The position numbers were made by a program, and so were the translations under genes. Of a stretch of DNA of 64,000 bases, positions 26,877 through 36,619 are shown one piece after another. This DNA comes from Paenibacillus gallinarum (GTDB lineage Bacteria; Bacillota; Bacilli; Paenibacillales; Paenibacillaceae): assembly GCF_014836635.1 (NCBI RefSeq), contig NZ_JACSQL010000007.1, positions 108,668-172,667 of the forward strand, in the 5' to 3' direction. The notes under the pieces were generated by a model that saw only the letters and a list, made by a program, of their open reading frames with translations, ran no database searches and was not told where the DNA came from. Every line of letters starts with the position of its first letter. Position 1 is the first letter of the stretch.

Positions 26877-29067
26877 TCACGCCCACTCCCCTAATCTGTG
26901 ACATTTCTTTCTGTGCATCGACTAATTTTCGGTATACCCCATCCGGTTGGTTGAGCAGCTGCTCATGTGTTCCGACTTCGGCAATCTTGCCTCGGTCCAG
27001 GACGACCAGTCGATCAGCATTTCGCAGTGTTGACAGACGGTGAGCAATAGCAAACGTAGTTCTGCCTTGCACGAGTCGATTGATTGCTTCTTGAATTTGT
27101 CTTTCCGTCTCTGTATCAACAGAGGCCGTAGCTTCGTCTAAAATAAGGATTCGCGGATCATGAATAATTGCTCGTGCGATCGCGATCCGCTGTTTTTCTC
27201 CGCCAGACAGCTTATGTCCTCTTTCTCCTACTCTTGTATCGTAGCCATCTGGCAATCTAACAACAAAATCATGTGCGTTTGCGATTTTTGCCGCACGCAT
27301 GACTTCTTCAGGCGTTGCATCTTGTTTGGAATAGGCGATATTATCTGAAATTGAGCCATCGAACAAAAAAGTTTCCTGTAATACGACGCCGATCTGTCTT
27401 CGAAGATCATGCTGACTAATCTGCCGAATGGGTACACCGTCAATACGTATCGTTCCTTCGTCCGTATCATAGAACCGGCATATTAAGTTAATAAATGTTG
27501 ACTTTCCTGCACCTGAATGACCGACTAGTCCAATCATCTCTCCAGCTTTCACTTGTAAGCTTACGTCTTTTAGTACAGGATGATGCTTTTCATAACCATA
27601 GGTCACTTGTTCAAAATCTACGTCGCCTATGATCGTTTTTATCGGTACGGGATTACTGGCTTCAGGTACTTCAGACGGTGTATCCATAATCTCAAATATA
27701 CGATGAGCTGCCGTGAATGCATTGCTCGCCCAGCTTACCATCTGGCTGATCCATTGCAGCGGCCCGAATAACATCCCAAGATAAGCAACGAGCGCCAAAA
27801 GTACACCTAGCTGAATTTCGTTTCCGAGGACCTTTCCCCCTCCGTAATACCAAATCAGCAGTGTCCCCACTCCAGCTATGAGCTGGAAAGCAGGAAAAAT
27901 AAACTGCCAAAGTCCTTCCGTTTTAATATTATTTCGAACAACTTCCAGATTGGCATGATCATAACGTGTCATCTCTTCATTTTCACGTCCAAATGCTTTC
28001 ACCACCCGGATACCTTGCATGGATTCTCCAACCATCGTGTTAAGACGGAAAATGGATCGCCACTGCTGGTATAACCTTCGGCCAATCTTAGGCCAGATGG
28101 TAACAGATACAATAATGATGAAAGGAACGGGCAGCAAAGCGAGCAAGGACAGTTGCCAATCCAAACTGAAAATAATGACGCAAATCGCTGCGATCCGCAG
28201 CATCTCGCCACTGACATACATCACACCATCTGTCATGAACTGGCGCATGGATTCTGCATCACTATTAACTCGGCCGATAAACTGGGAGGTTTGTCTTCTA
28301 TCAAAATAGGCGAGTGACAACCTCATAAGAGAACTATAAATATCATTACGAATATCGCCCATCAGCTTCGAGCCAACCCAAATGCCGATATAACCACGGA
28401 CGGTTTGCATTAAGGTCATCATAATGGTTGTTGTTCCGAGCGCTAATACGAAAAAGAGAAGTGTCGAGACCGCAGCCTTCGGCTGAAGCACATCGTCAAT
28501 AATTAGTTTTATTAGATATGGCGGTGCTAGTTCTACAAGTGTTGTAAGGATTAGCAAAATAGCCGCTATAGCCATCCTTAATCGATAGGGTTTCGCGTAA
28601 CGGAGTATTCTTGCAGCTGCCTGACCTTTATTCATACAAAACTGGCAAACCTGTGTCCCCTCGCTAAGTGGGAATTCGCATGTTGGACAGTGCCGCGGCA
28701 GATCTTTCTCTGAAATCATCGGGATCGTCTCTTCTTTAACAAGCGCTTCAATCAGCTTCGCTGCGAAACCAAATATGGATGAAAGTTCAGCTGTGTACCT
28801 ACCAATTGCAATAGGTCCTTCCTTCGTATCAACAAGCAGTGTACCTCCGCCGATTCCTTTTGCGGTTCTCGCTTTACTGATTTCTGACAAAGATATGATT
28901 TGTTCCGGTAAATCCCCCGTTCCCCACAAGTAGATCACATCGTCTGTCACTACAATCCATTGCTCACCAAAACTACCGCTTCGAAGCAGGTCCGTTTTTG
29001 CGCTAAACAGCACTTCTCCCGTTAATTGCTCCGAAATATACTTCGGAATCTGATCATAATAGGACAT
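26869..29067 (-). CDS. ABC exporter with N-terminal PH-like and zinc-ribbon segments
   Basis: A 732-residue half-transporter. Residues 1-115 look like a PH-type beta domain (EQWIVVTDDVIYLWG, GGTLLVDTKEGPIAIGRY). A zinc-ribbon with two CxxC pairs (HCPTCEFPLS ... VCQFC) follows at about 127-147. Six membrane segments span about 165-440. The nucleotide-binding domain has Walker A GHSGAGKST, signature LSGGEKQ and Walker B ILILDEATAS. SD GGAGGG 4-5 bases before the ATG at 29067. Substrate unknown; coupling to DUF1854 and a GH95 gene suggests a carbohydrate or glycolipid link. Confidence 0.88.
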   Translation of the reverse strand: MSYYDQIPKYISEQLTGEVLFSAKTDLLRSGSFGEQWIVVTDDVIYLWGTGDLPEQIISLSEISKARTAKGIGGGTLLVDTKEGPIAIGRYTAELSSIFGFAAKLIEALVKEETIPMISEKDLPRHCPTCEFPLSEGTQVCQFCMNKGQAAARILRYAKPYRLRMAIAAILLILTTLVELAPPYLIKLIIDDVLQPKAAVSTLLFFVLALGTTTIMMTLMQTVRGYIGIWVGSKLMGDIRNDIYSSLMRLSLAYFDRRQTSQFIGRVNSDAESMRQFMTDGVMYVSGEMLRIAAICVIIFSLDWQLSLLALLPVPFIIIVSVTIWPKIGRRLYQQWRSIFRLNTMVGESMQGIRVVKAFGRENEEMTRYDHANLEVVRNNIKTEGLWQFIFPAFQLIAGVGTLLIWYYGGGKVLGNEIQLGVLLALVAYLGMLFGPLQWISQMVSWASNAFTAAHRIFEIMDTPSEVPEASNPVPIKTIIGDVDFEQVTYGYEKHHPVLKDVSLQVKAGEMIGLVGHSGAGKSTFINLICRFYDTDEGTIRIDGVPIRQISQHDLRRQIGVVLQETFLFDGSISDNIAYSKQDATPEEVMRAAKIANAHDFVVRLPDGYDTRVGERGHKLSGGEKQRIAIARAIIHDPRILILDEATASVDTETERQIQEAINRLVQGRTTFAIAHRLSTLRNADRLVVLDRGKIAEVGTHEQLLNQPDGVYRKLVDAQKEMSQIRGVGVNG

Positions 29068-29122
29068 AGCACCCTCCACATAAGAATGATTATTTATTTA
29101 CACCCGTGGTTCTGAACAAGTA

Positions 29123-29163
29123 AAAGCGCCTTGCACAAGCTCTTAGAGTGGCAAGACGCTTTC
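29123..29163 (-). terminator. Terminator of the long import operon
   Basis: Stem AAAGCGTCTTGC / GCAAGGCGCTTT (one mismatch) with a short T-run on the minus strand, about 25 bases beyond the last permease gene. Confidence 0.75.
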
Positions 29164-29184
29164 TTTCGAAATGATTTTATTGAA

Positions 29185-30135
29185 CTATCCGACAATACCT
29201 GTTCGTTCAATACTTTCAACAAAGTAACGCTGAACGAATAAATAAATGATAATAAGCGGTAAAATCGCAAGCAGAATGCCCGTATCCTGCACCATACTCA
29301 AGTAGAATGGATCCGCTTTTGAAGCATCGCCTCCTGAGAGTTCGATTGCCAGATTATAAGGCAGTGAAGACAATTGGGTCGACATGACCTTGCTTGAAGT
29401 CAAATACGTTGTTGTAAAGAAGCTATCATTCCACTGCCAAACAAAAGAGAACAGAAGTGTCGTAACAATAGCGGGAACGGCATTTGGTAACATGATTCGA
29501 ATAAATGTTTTACCTACACCTGCACCATCGATATAGGCCGCTTCTTCCACCTCTTTAGGAACACCTCTAAAGAACTGACGGAAAATAAAGATGTATAATC
29601 CAGCCTTAAGTGAATTTGCTGTTACTGATGTCAAAATAAACGGCCAATACGTGTTAAGCAAATTAATAGATTTTCCACCTGTAAATAATGGAATAATCCC
29701 CATAAGATTAAAATCTTTTAAGTTTAGATAGATAGGAATTAGAATCGTTGTCGGCGGAACGAGGATCGTCAAGATCACTCCAGCAAATAACAGATTGCTT
29801 CCCTTAAACTTCAGACGGGCAAAACCATACCCAGCAAATGCACATGAAATCGCTGTCAGAATCGTCGTGGTTGCGGATAATGCGAATGTATTCAGTAAGG
29901 TCTCCCAATAATCCATAATCTGAATGGCATTAATGAAATTATCAAGCGTGAAATTCTGTGGGATCCACACCACAATTGGGGAATACAAGTCGTTCTGATG
30001 CTTAATTGCCGTTGATATTTTTTGAAGTATCGGAAACAAAATGACAAATGACAATCCTATAATTAGTGTAAACCGGACGATTACCCATAACCATTTCTTC
30101 CAATTGTCGAGTGATATAAACCGGGAAAAGATCAT
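29185..30135 (-). CDS. Carbohydrate ABC permease (MalG-type), second pair
   Basis: A 316-residue inner-membrane permease with six predicted helices and the EAA loop EEAAYIDGAGVGKTFIRIML that docks on the ATPase. It is the last gene of the import operon, 17 bases after its MalF-type partner. A long periplasmic segment (HQNDLYSPIVVWIPQN) follows helix 1. No ATPase is encoded in the operon, so a shared MsmX-type ATPase encoded elsewhere is expected, as known for Bacillus sugar importers. Confidence 0.93.
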   Translation of the reverse strand: MIFSRFISLDNWKKWLWVIVRFTLIIGLSFVILFPILQKISTAIKHQNDLYSPIVVWIPQNFTLDNFINAIQIMDYWETLLNTFALSATTTILTAISCAFAGYGFARLKFKGSNLLFAGVILTILVPPTTILIPIYLNLKDFNLMGIIPLFTGGKSINLLNTYWPFILTSVTANSLKAGLYIFIFRQFFRGVPKEVEEAAYIDGAGVGKTFIRIMLPNAVPAIVTTLLFSFVWQWNDSFFTTTYLTSSKVMSTQLSSLPYNLAIELSGGDASKADPFYLSMVQDTGILLAILPLIIIYLFVQRYFVESIERTGIVG

Positions 30136-30152
30136 CCTTACCCACCTTCTTC

Positions 30153-31064
30153 CTAATCCTGATAAAAGACTTTTCTAGATACGAGATACGTGCTGATCAA
30201 CAGGATAATGGCTATCGCCACAAAATAAATCCAAGCCATTGCCGAGCTAAGACCAAAATTGAAATTCACGAAACCCGTGTTACGAATTAGATCCGTAAGC
30301 GCATTACGAGAGAAGGAATCGATAATTGTATAAATCATATTTACCAGGATGATCGGACTAACCATGGGAAATGTAATTTTCCAAAAAGCTTCATATCCTG
30401 TAGCACCCTCGATCTTCGATGCTTCGTACAACTGGGGCGATATGGTCTGAATGGCTGCCAGAAAAATGAGGATCTGAACTCCGGATTGGCTGACAATCTG
30501 ATAAATTCGGTCCACAGCTCCCGTCAAATAATCAACGATGGTTTCACTGACACCCGCCTGAAGCATCATATTCGAAAGTTCAAAACTGCTAAACCCTCTT
30601 AGGATACCTGAGCTCTGACTTTGATCATTGATCGCTTGAACCAGACTTGAGCTCTCTAAACTCAGAATGATACCGGAAGACAAAATTACTGGTAAGAAAA
30701 AAACCGATCTGGCTACCGAACGTAAAGCAAATTTCTGATTCAAGAGAACTGCTAGGAACAAGCTGAAGATGACAATCAGCGGCACATTGACCACCATATT
30801 AATGATCGCTTCCGTCAATGTACGGTTAAAGCTCGTATTGACCGTTACTGCTTCGATATAATTCTTCATTCCAGCAAACGTTATGGAGATCCCCGATGAA
30901 TTTGCTTCTACATTGCTGAAACTGTATCTGAGTGAAGATAACAACGGGACCAAAAAGAAGAAAATGAAACCCAATGCCCATGGCAAGACATAGATGAATC
31001 CCCAAAATGCTTTTTGTTGTGCGTAAGTTCGTTCTTTCAATCCAAGTTTCATTAAGGTCTTCAT
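30153..31064 (-). CDS. Sugar ABC permease (MalF-type), second pair
   Basis: A 303-residue permease with six helices and the EAA loop YEASKIEGATGYEAFWKITF. It has an unusually long loop between helices 3 and 4 (SLVQAINDQSQSSG ... TGAVDRIYQIVSQSG). Its ATG overlaps the stop of the DUF5696-like gene (ATGA), indicating coupled translation and a functional link with that lipoprotein. Confidence 0.92.
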   Translation of the reverse strand: MKTLMKLGLKERTYAQQKAFWGFIYVLPWALGFIFFFLVPLLSSLRYSFSNVEANSSGISITFAGMKNYIEAVTVNTSFNRTLTEAIINMVVNVPLIVIFSLFLAVLLNQKFALRSVARSVFFLPVILSSGIILSLESSSLVQAINDQSQSSGILRGFSSFELSNMMLQAGVSETIVDYLTGAVDRIYQIVSQSGVQILIFLAAIQTISPQLYEASKIEGATGYEAFWKITFPMVSPIILVNMIYTIIDSFSRNALTDLIRNTGFVNFNFGLSSAMAWIYFVAIAIILLISTYLVSRKVFYQD

Positions 31065-33625
31065 AAATCTGCACCACCCGTCACATAACTCTCGGCTTCG
31101 ATTGTTCGCCCGTCGAATGTAACGGCAGAGCGATTATAATTCACAATAATAAATAAGCCATTCTCATATTCTGTCCGAAACACACCGTCAGCAAGTTTCT
31201 CATGATGAGTAATGCTTTCATTCTTCACGTTCTTCAGGATTGCATTGACTTCACGGTAGATATCGGAAGCCTCATCGATCCATAGTTTGTAATTCACGGC
31301 ATATAAATGACTATCTTCTGAATCTTTTACTTTGTAGTTAGGTTCGTGAATCCATTCAAAATATACATTAGCCCCATATTCCAAACTTTTTAAAATATAT
31401 GGCTTCACATCAGTGTACGTTGATAGATTATAAGGATCGCCGGTGTAATCGATGTATCCACGCACGACCATTTGATAGAATGGAATTTCTTCGTCTTCAA
31501 TCTTAAACTTACTGCTCGTCATCGGTGCGTTCATAATGTCCGTAAGGTATGGAAGTGTATAAGCATTTCCGCCCTCTGCCAAAACATCGATCCCCGATTC
31601 TTTTACTTTTTCAAGCGATTGTATGGATAACTGCTCAGATTCTATCCGATCAATCAGTTTATTTTTACGAAAATCACTATTAAGTACATCTGCCAGATCT
31701 CTGAGTGAGATACCGCCTGTGTCATATTTCTGAAATTCCTTTAGTAAGTCGTCCATATATGCATTTGCTGTCTTTGGAGAAATAATGGACGAAGGTAGTC
31801 TGCTGGAATCTCGGCGCCCCATAGCTACATCGAGAGGATACAGCGTTGCAGGATCCCCTTTCAGCGTTCTTGACGCTTCTTTTGCTTTATTAAAGCTAGA
31901 ATCTGAATTGGCCATTAAAACGGCGACGTCCGGAAATAATGAAATGTTCTGCTCTTTTGCAAACAAAGCGAATGATTTCATTCCTGCCTTCCCGCCAATT
32001 GCCTGATCAACCGAGATTTTATCGGGTACCTTATGATTGAGTCCTTCGTTAAACCATCCTGCATATCTCAGCTTAATATCACGGATTTCACGTTCTTGTA
32101 ATTCAGTAATAATGTCTTTAGCTTGCTCGAACGTAGTTAAAGGTTCTAAGGCCTGATAAGGAATACCGGCAAAATGCTTTTGTTTTGAAATACTGCCAAT
32201 CAGTTGAAGATAAAACGGAATATTGTCCGAATTCTGTTCGGATTGTTCTTTTTGTGGAAGACCATTGTTCTGATCTAGATATTGTTGATAATAAGCTGCC
32301 ATTCCTGAATAGGAGGCTTGATTGCCGCCAAGGAACGCATACCGAATAGTAAAGTCGGTCGCCATCGGACGCTCTTGAAATGAAGGAATGGATCGTTGTT
32401 GTCCGTTCGCATCCAAGGTTAAGTCTCTCTTATTCAGTACGGTAAAGCTTGGGTATACATAGTTGTAACTGTTTACCTTGCCGCTAATATCCGCATTAAC
32501 CGTCGCTGCGGGTGCTCCTTCTTCAATAATACCGAGGAATGCAGAGTTTTCCCGCAAAATGCCGAATACCGGTAATCTTATGGCTTCCGTACTTAACGCA
32601 TCTTCCGTGCGATCCATGGTTTTATCTGTACCATAGACCGGCTGTTGATAAGCAGGATACTGCGTTTTTCCATTGTTAAAATGAATGAGCGCACCCGATC
32701 CGTCCGGTACGAATAGAGAACCTTCCTCCTGTGAACTTCCTGCTCCAAAGTAACTAAGAAGGGACAGCGTTCCGAGAGGATACTTTGCTGGATATTCAAT
32801 TCGATCCGCAGGTACTCTTGCTACAAGGCTGTCACCGTCTAGCGTGTACTCAATAGTAGCAAGAAACAATCGAGGTTCTGGTTTGGTTTGATCTAAGTTG
32901 TTTTCTTCAATATCGATGGCAAGCTCTTCTTCCGTATACCCTGCCTCTTCAAATGCTTTGAGTGCTCGTTCGAGCTGAAGACCTTTCAATGCACCATCAT
33001 TACGGACATAAACTCCGTTATCACTTTCTTCCGTGTATACCAGCATAAGTGCCCGCTGATTTGTTTTATCTAATTTAGCGAGAAGCCCTTCATAGCGCGT
33101 TTTACTTATCTTTTGGGGCATATCCTCAGCTGACTTGGCACTTGTCCCGAATTGATAATTTATTCTTACTCCATTCTCAATCGGTTCAAAATTAACTTGC
33201 TTATGCATCACTGCATCTGTATACGAGTTAACCGCATTCACTTGACCAAATGAATTGTAATATTGAAGCTTCAGCTGCGCAGATAACTCACTTTTATTAA
33301 CACCGGCGGCCAAAGGATCCGTATCTCGGTCAGAAGGATTGCTGTACCAAATTTCACCACTGGTTTTATGAATGACCGCCACCGATCCAGACTGATCGTC
33401 TACAAGCAATCTTAATGCATCATTTTCGGCAACTCCCTTCATATTCGCTGCGCGGGAATCGGTGAAGGCAGCTATCAGCGGCTTACCCTGATCAAATATT
33501 TTCGTCTCGGTCTCCGTTTGATTTGCGCTGACCAGATCAGCGGAATTCGTACCTGAACAACTGCTAAGAAGCAGGCAGCAAACGAGGCCTATACCAATAA
33601 GTGCTTTTTTGGAATTCATATTCAT
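31061..33625 (-). CDS. Large DUF5696-like lipoprotein
   Basis: An 854-residue surface lipoprotein (lipobox LLSSC, Cys near 23). It resembles proteins annotated DUF5696 beside sugar permeases in Paenibacillus. An N-terminal half (about 50-440) looks beta-rich (LLVDDQSGSVAVIHKTSGEI, VPDGSGALIHFNNGKTQYP). The C-terminal half resembles a glycosidase-like barrel (ELQEREIRDIKLRYAGWFNE, GISLRDLADVLN, DVLAEGGNAYTLPYLTDI). I cannot name catalytic residues. It may be a glycosidase or a receptor feeding the adjacent permeases; no separate classical binding protein is linked to the second pair. Start ATG after AAGGAGGGAG. Confidence 0.75.
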   Translation of the reverse strand: MNMNSKKALIGIGLVCCLLLSSCSGTNSADLVSANQTETETKIFDQGKPLIAAFTDSRAANMKGVAENDALRLLVDDQSGSVAVIHKTSGEIWYSNPSDRDTDPLAAGVNKSELSAQLKLQYYNSFGQVNAVNSYTDAVMHKQVNFEPIENGVRINYQFGTSAKSAEDMPQKISKTRYEGLLAKLDKTNQRALMLVYTEESDNGVYVRNDGALKGLQLERALKAFEEAGYTEEELAIDIEENNLDQTKPEPRLFLATIEYTLDGDSLVARVPADRIEYPAKYPLGTLSLLSYFGAGSSQEEGSLFVPDGSGALIHFNNGKTQYPAYQQPVYGTDKTMDRTEDALSTEAIRLPVFGILRENSAFLGIIEEGAPAATVNADISGKVNSYNYVYPSFTVLNKRDLTLDANGQQRSIPSFQERPMATDFTIRYAFLGGNQASYSGMAAYYQQYLDQNNGLPQKEQSEQNSDNIPFYLQLIGSISKQKHFAGIPYQALEPLTTFEQAKDIITELQEREIRDIKLRYAGWFNEGLNHKVPDKISVDQAIGGKAGMKSFALFAKEQNISLFPDVAVLMANSDSSFNKAKEASRTLKGDPATLYPLDVAMGRRDSSRLPSSIISPKTANAYMDDLLKEFQKYDTGGISLRDLADVLNSDFRKNKLIDRIESEQLSIQSLEKVKESGIDVLAEGGNAYTLPYLTDIMNAPMTSSKFKIEDEEIPFYQMVVRGYIDYTGDPYNLSTYTDVKPYILKSLEYGANVYFEWIHEPNYKVKDSEDSHLYAVNYKLWIDEASDIYREVNAILKNVKNESITHHEKLADGVFRTEYENGLFIIVNYNRSAVTFDGRTIEAESYVTGGADL

Positions 33626-33641
33626 CTCTCTCCCTCCTTCC

Positions 33642-34268
33642 CTAACTCCTCATAACCAGTTCTTGATAGATGACGGATATGAAGGCCACAATTTGCTGAA
33701 CCAGACTGAAAAACAGCATACCGATAAAGGCCATAAACCCCATTGCAACAACCGTTAGCAGCATAATGCCAATTGTTTTTGCAGGAGTAAATTGATGTAC
33801 GGTCATGTTCCCTACGAATAGCAGGAATAGAAACCATAGGATAGCAAGCGCATTGGAAAAATAATAAAAAGTGGCTTCTTGTAAGGAAATAATGTTACTC
33901 AGCCAAATCCAAGGAAAGTTAATGATAACAAGGGGGAGTAAGGCATAACATGTCGATGTAAAGATTTCAACAAATTTTCCTTCTCCATCCATAAGCGTAG
34001 TCAGTGACCAGTTGGCAACGCACCAAAATAGTACCGGAACAATGATATATACGACTTCCAAAAGACTATTCATGTCCTTTGGATTATACAAATTGACCAA
34101 AATACCACTGTACTGTGTGCTTAAAATATTCGTAATCACCAGAAAAAACAGAATGAAGTAAGAGATAATCAAATTCTTTTTCTGGCTTTGTTCATATTTC
34201 AAATCCCAAAATCCGTTAAATGGGTGTACGATGAGCTGGAACGGGAATGTTACGAGTTCTTTATTCAA
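33642..34268 (-). CDS. Yip1-family integral membrane protein
   Basis: A 208-residue protein with five to six hydrophobic helices and the Yip1 pattern: N-terminal HPFNGFWDLKYEQSQKKNL, then membrane spans including LIISYFILFFLVITNIL, VYIIVPVLFWCVANWSLTTL, the loop GEGKFVEIFTSTCYALLPL, and a C-terminal IGIMLLTVVAMGFMAFIGML. Function in bacteria is unknown. TTG start overlaps the stop of the NHL gene by 4 bases. It sits inside the import operon between the propeller protein and the DUF5696-like lipoprotein. Confidence 0.8.
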   Translation of the reverse strand: MNKELVTFPFQLIVHPFNGFWDLKYEQSQKKNLIISYFILFFLVITNILSTQYSGILVNLYNPKDMNSLLEVVYIIVPVLFWCVANWSLTTLMDGEGKFVEIFTSTCYALLPLVIINFPWIWLSNIISLQEATFYYFSNALAILWFLFLLFVGNMTVHQFTPAKTIGIMLLTVVAMGFMAFIGMLFFSLVQQIVAFISVIYQELVMRS

Positions 34269-35725
34269 GCAGACACACCTCTTTTTCTCCGCACAGATTT
34301 TCGGTAAATACGAGTTCCCATGAAGGTCACTACAGTCACGACGAGTAAAGTCATGATCGTACCGAAATAATCTCGTAACAATTCTTTGCGGTAAAGCAGG
34401 AACGACTTGGAGTAATTAGCCAGATCCATACTTCGATCAAAATAACTCATTGCATCTTTATAATCCCCTTGCCGAAGCAGCGCTTTACCGATTCCAGAGT
34501 AAGCAAATTCTAAATTTGCGTTCATATTTATCGTTTCATTAAATAACTCAAAAGCTTTCTCTTCATCACCACTATAATAGCTGCGTACAGCTTCATTAAG
34601 TGTTCTTCCATAAGCAGTCGTACGGAATAAAGTGATCTCACCCAATGCTTTATCAAGCACGATAAATTCATCACCTACACGTTCGATCGCTGTCGGTGTT
34701 TTAAATTCACCAAGCAGGTTACCGATACCGCCAAAGATGTACATTAAATGTCCATCCCCGTTATATGTGAAAATTCTTCCGCGCTTCGAATCTAGCACGC
34801 TATACATTTCACTATCGGAAACTTCAATATCAATCAATCGGGAAGGACCCGCATCTACCGTATAATTAATATCGCCTTGGGGGTTGAAATAACCGGTTCG
34901 CCGCAAGATATCATTGCCTTGTGCGTTCAGTTTTTTAATATTGTCTCCCCACTGATCCCCGTTGGTCGCATAGATAAAACCTTCATTATCAATGTCAAGA
35001 TTCGTAAATTCCGTAGGTGTGTACATGATCATCTGACTACGCTGAGCTTGTGTGGAGATTCGCTTCCAAAAATAATCGATAGGATCGATTTTCACTCGGT
35101 TTGCTCCAATAAAAGAAGTGAATACTCCCTCGGCATTAAATTCCATAAATCCGTCAAATACACCCGTCGACATGACATATAATCGCTGTGCATTATCCAT
35201 TACAACACGTACGGGCTGAAACTGAAAATTCGCTTGCAGCAAATCGGACTCTGGTGCCCCAATCACTTTCACTAATCGAAAATCCTGGTCCAGATGAACA
35301 ATTCGGTTATTTCCTGTATCCGCTATGATTACATGATTCTGATCTGTAACGAATAACCCTTGAGGATTGGAAAAGGTATCCTCCACTCCATCATGATCGA
35401 AAGAGGTGATCGTAACCGCATCGGTGAAACGATTGTTTAGTACAACAACTCGGTTGTTACCTGAATCAAGTACATAAATCTGCTGATCACTCGATACATG
35501 CAGATCACTCGGTTCTTTTAAAGGTCCTACGCCAAGATCAGATCCGGTATACAACTCGGTTGCCTGATAGGCTGCAGGCGCTTCAACGGTCTCTCCCCAA
35601 AAAGAATAATTATAAGAAGCTCCATCACCAGCTGCATTTATTACTCCCCCGCCCAGCGTAACACCAAGCATGAAGCAGATTGCTGATAGGAGCAGCTTCT
35701 TTCCTTTCGATTTCGTCTTCCGCAT
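34265..35725 (-). CDS. Membrane-anchored NHL propeller/TPR protein
   Basis: A 486-residue extracytoplasmic protein. N-terminal signal or anchor (KKLLLSAICFMLGVTLGGGV), an NHL-type beta-propeller (about 55-365; repeats such as QQIYVLDSGNNRVVVL and HVIIADTGNNRIVHLD), a short TPR region (about 370-445; EKAFELFNETINMNANLEFA, GIGKALLRQGDYKDAMSYFD) and a C-terminal membrane helix (FGTIMTLLVVTVVTFMG) with a basic tail. The propeller would face outward. It is translationally coupled to the Yip1 gene. A sensing or scaffold role in glycan uptake is inference. Confidence 0.8.
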   Translation of the reverse strand: MRKTKSKGKKLLLSAICFMLGVTLGGGVINAAGDGASYNYSFWGETVEAPAAYQATELYTGSDLGVGPLKEPSDLHVSSDQQIYVLDSGNNRVVVLNNRFTDAVTITSFDHDGVEDTFSNPQGLFVTDQNHVIIADTGNNRIVHLDQDFRLVKVIGAPESDLLQANFQFQPVRVVMDNAQRLYVMSTGVFDGFMEFNAEGVFTSFIGANRVKIDPIDYFWKRISTQAQRSQMIMYTPTEFTNLDIDNEGFIYATNGDQWGDNIKKLNAQGNDILRRTGYFNPQGDINYTVDAGPSRLIDIEVSDSEMYSVLDSKRGRIFTYNGDGHLMYIFGGIGNLLGEFKTPTAIERVGDEFIVLDKALGEITLFRTTAYGRTLNEAVRSYYSGDEEKAFELFNETINMNANLEFAYSGIGKALLRQGDYKDAMSYFDRSMDLANYSKSFLLYRKELLRDYFGTIMTLLVVTVVTFMGTRIYRKSVRRKRGVSA

Positions 35726-35741
35726 CGTGCAAGGCTCCCTT

Positions 35742-36617
35742 CTAATCCTTCATACCTGATGTCGCCATTGTCTGCATAACACTGCTCTGGGAAATAATGA
35801 AGAGCGTAATTGGAACTATCATCAGCAGCAGTGCAACGGCTGCTCCGACACCTGCTCTGGCAATACCGCCTTGTATAATCTGACCGAGTGCATAATGAAG
35901 TGTCTTCAAATTTTCGCTGTAGATAAAACTTCCTCCGTCTGATCCCCATAGTGCTGGAAATTGCAAAATCATAAGTGTAAGCCATGCAGGCTTCACATTC
36001 GGCATGATGATACTCCAAAAAATACGATATTCACTTGCTCCGTCAATCTTTGCTGCTTCAATAAGAGCATCCGGAATTTGTTCCATGAACTGCTTCATTA
36101 AGAACAAGCCAAGCGGAAAAGCAAGAGATGGAATAATGATGGATGCATGTGTATTAATCCAGCCAAGCCATGACATAACCATGTAATTGGGAATGGATGT
36201 AACATGTGCAGAGAACATCAAAGATAGAATAACGATGGAAAACAATATTTTCGAACCGAAAAATCGGTGCTTCGCCAGCGGATAAGCAGCAGCAGAAGCG
36301 AGTAAAATATGACCCACTGTGCCAATAATGGTAATCAGTAGTGTATTAGCGATATACCTTGTTAAAGGTACCCACGAATTTCCCATTAAGGACACCAAGT
36401 CATAGAAATTATCCATCGTTGGATTGATTACAAAGAAACGCGGTGGAAAAATGAACAACTCATCCAGCGGTTTAAATGCGTTATTGATGGCATAAATAAG
36501 CGGTAATGCCATGAATGCACCAAATAGTGCCAGGATGATGAACAACATAATGTTGACAGGTAAGGAACGATTGAGTTTCTTCGGTGTCCGAAAAATATTC
36601 TTCATTTTTAATACCAC
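35742..36617 (-). CDS. Carbohydrate ABC permease (MalG-type), first pair
   Basis: A 291-residue permease with six helices, extracytoplasmic segment after helix 1 (NNAFKPLDELFIFPPRFF) and EAA loop IEAAKIDGASEYRIFWSIIM. GTG start with GGGAGAG upstream, 2 bases after the partner gene. Differs clearly in sequence from the permease at 29185, so the two pairs are not a recent duplication. Confidence 0.93.
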   Translation of the reverse strand: MVLKMKNIFRTPKKLNRSLPVNIMLFIILALFGAFMALPLIYAINNAFKPLDELFIFPPRFFVINPTMDNFYDLVSLMGNSWVPLTRYIANTLLITIIGTVGHILLASAAAYPLAKHRFFGSKILFSIVILSLMFSAHVTSIPNYMVMSWLGWINTHASIIIPSLAFPLGLFLMKQFMEQIPDALIEAAKIDGASEYRIFWSIIMPNVKPAWLTLMILQFPALWGSDGGSFIYSENLKTLHYALGQIIQGGIARAGVGAAVALLLMIVPITLFIISQSSVMQTMATSGMKD

Positions 36618-36619
36618 GT

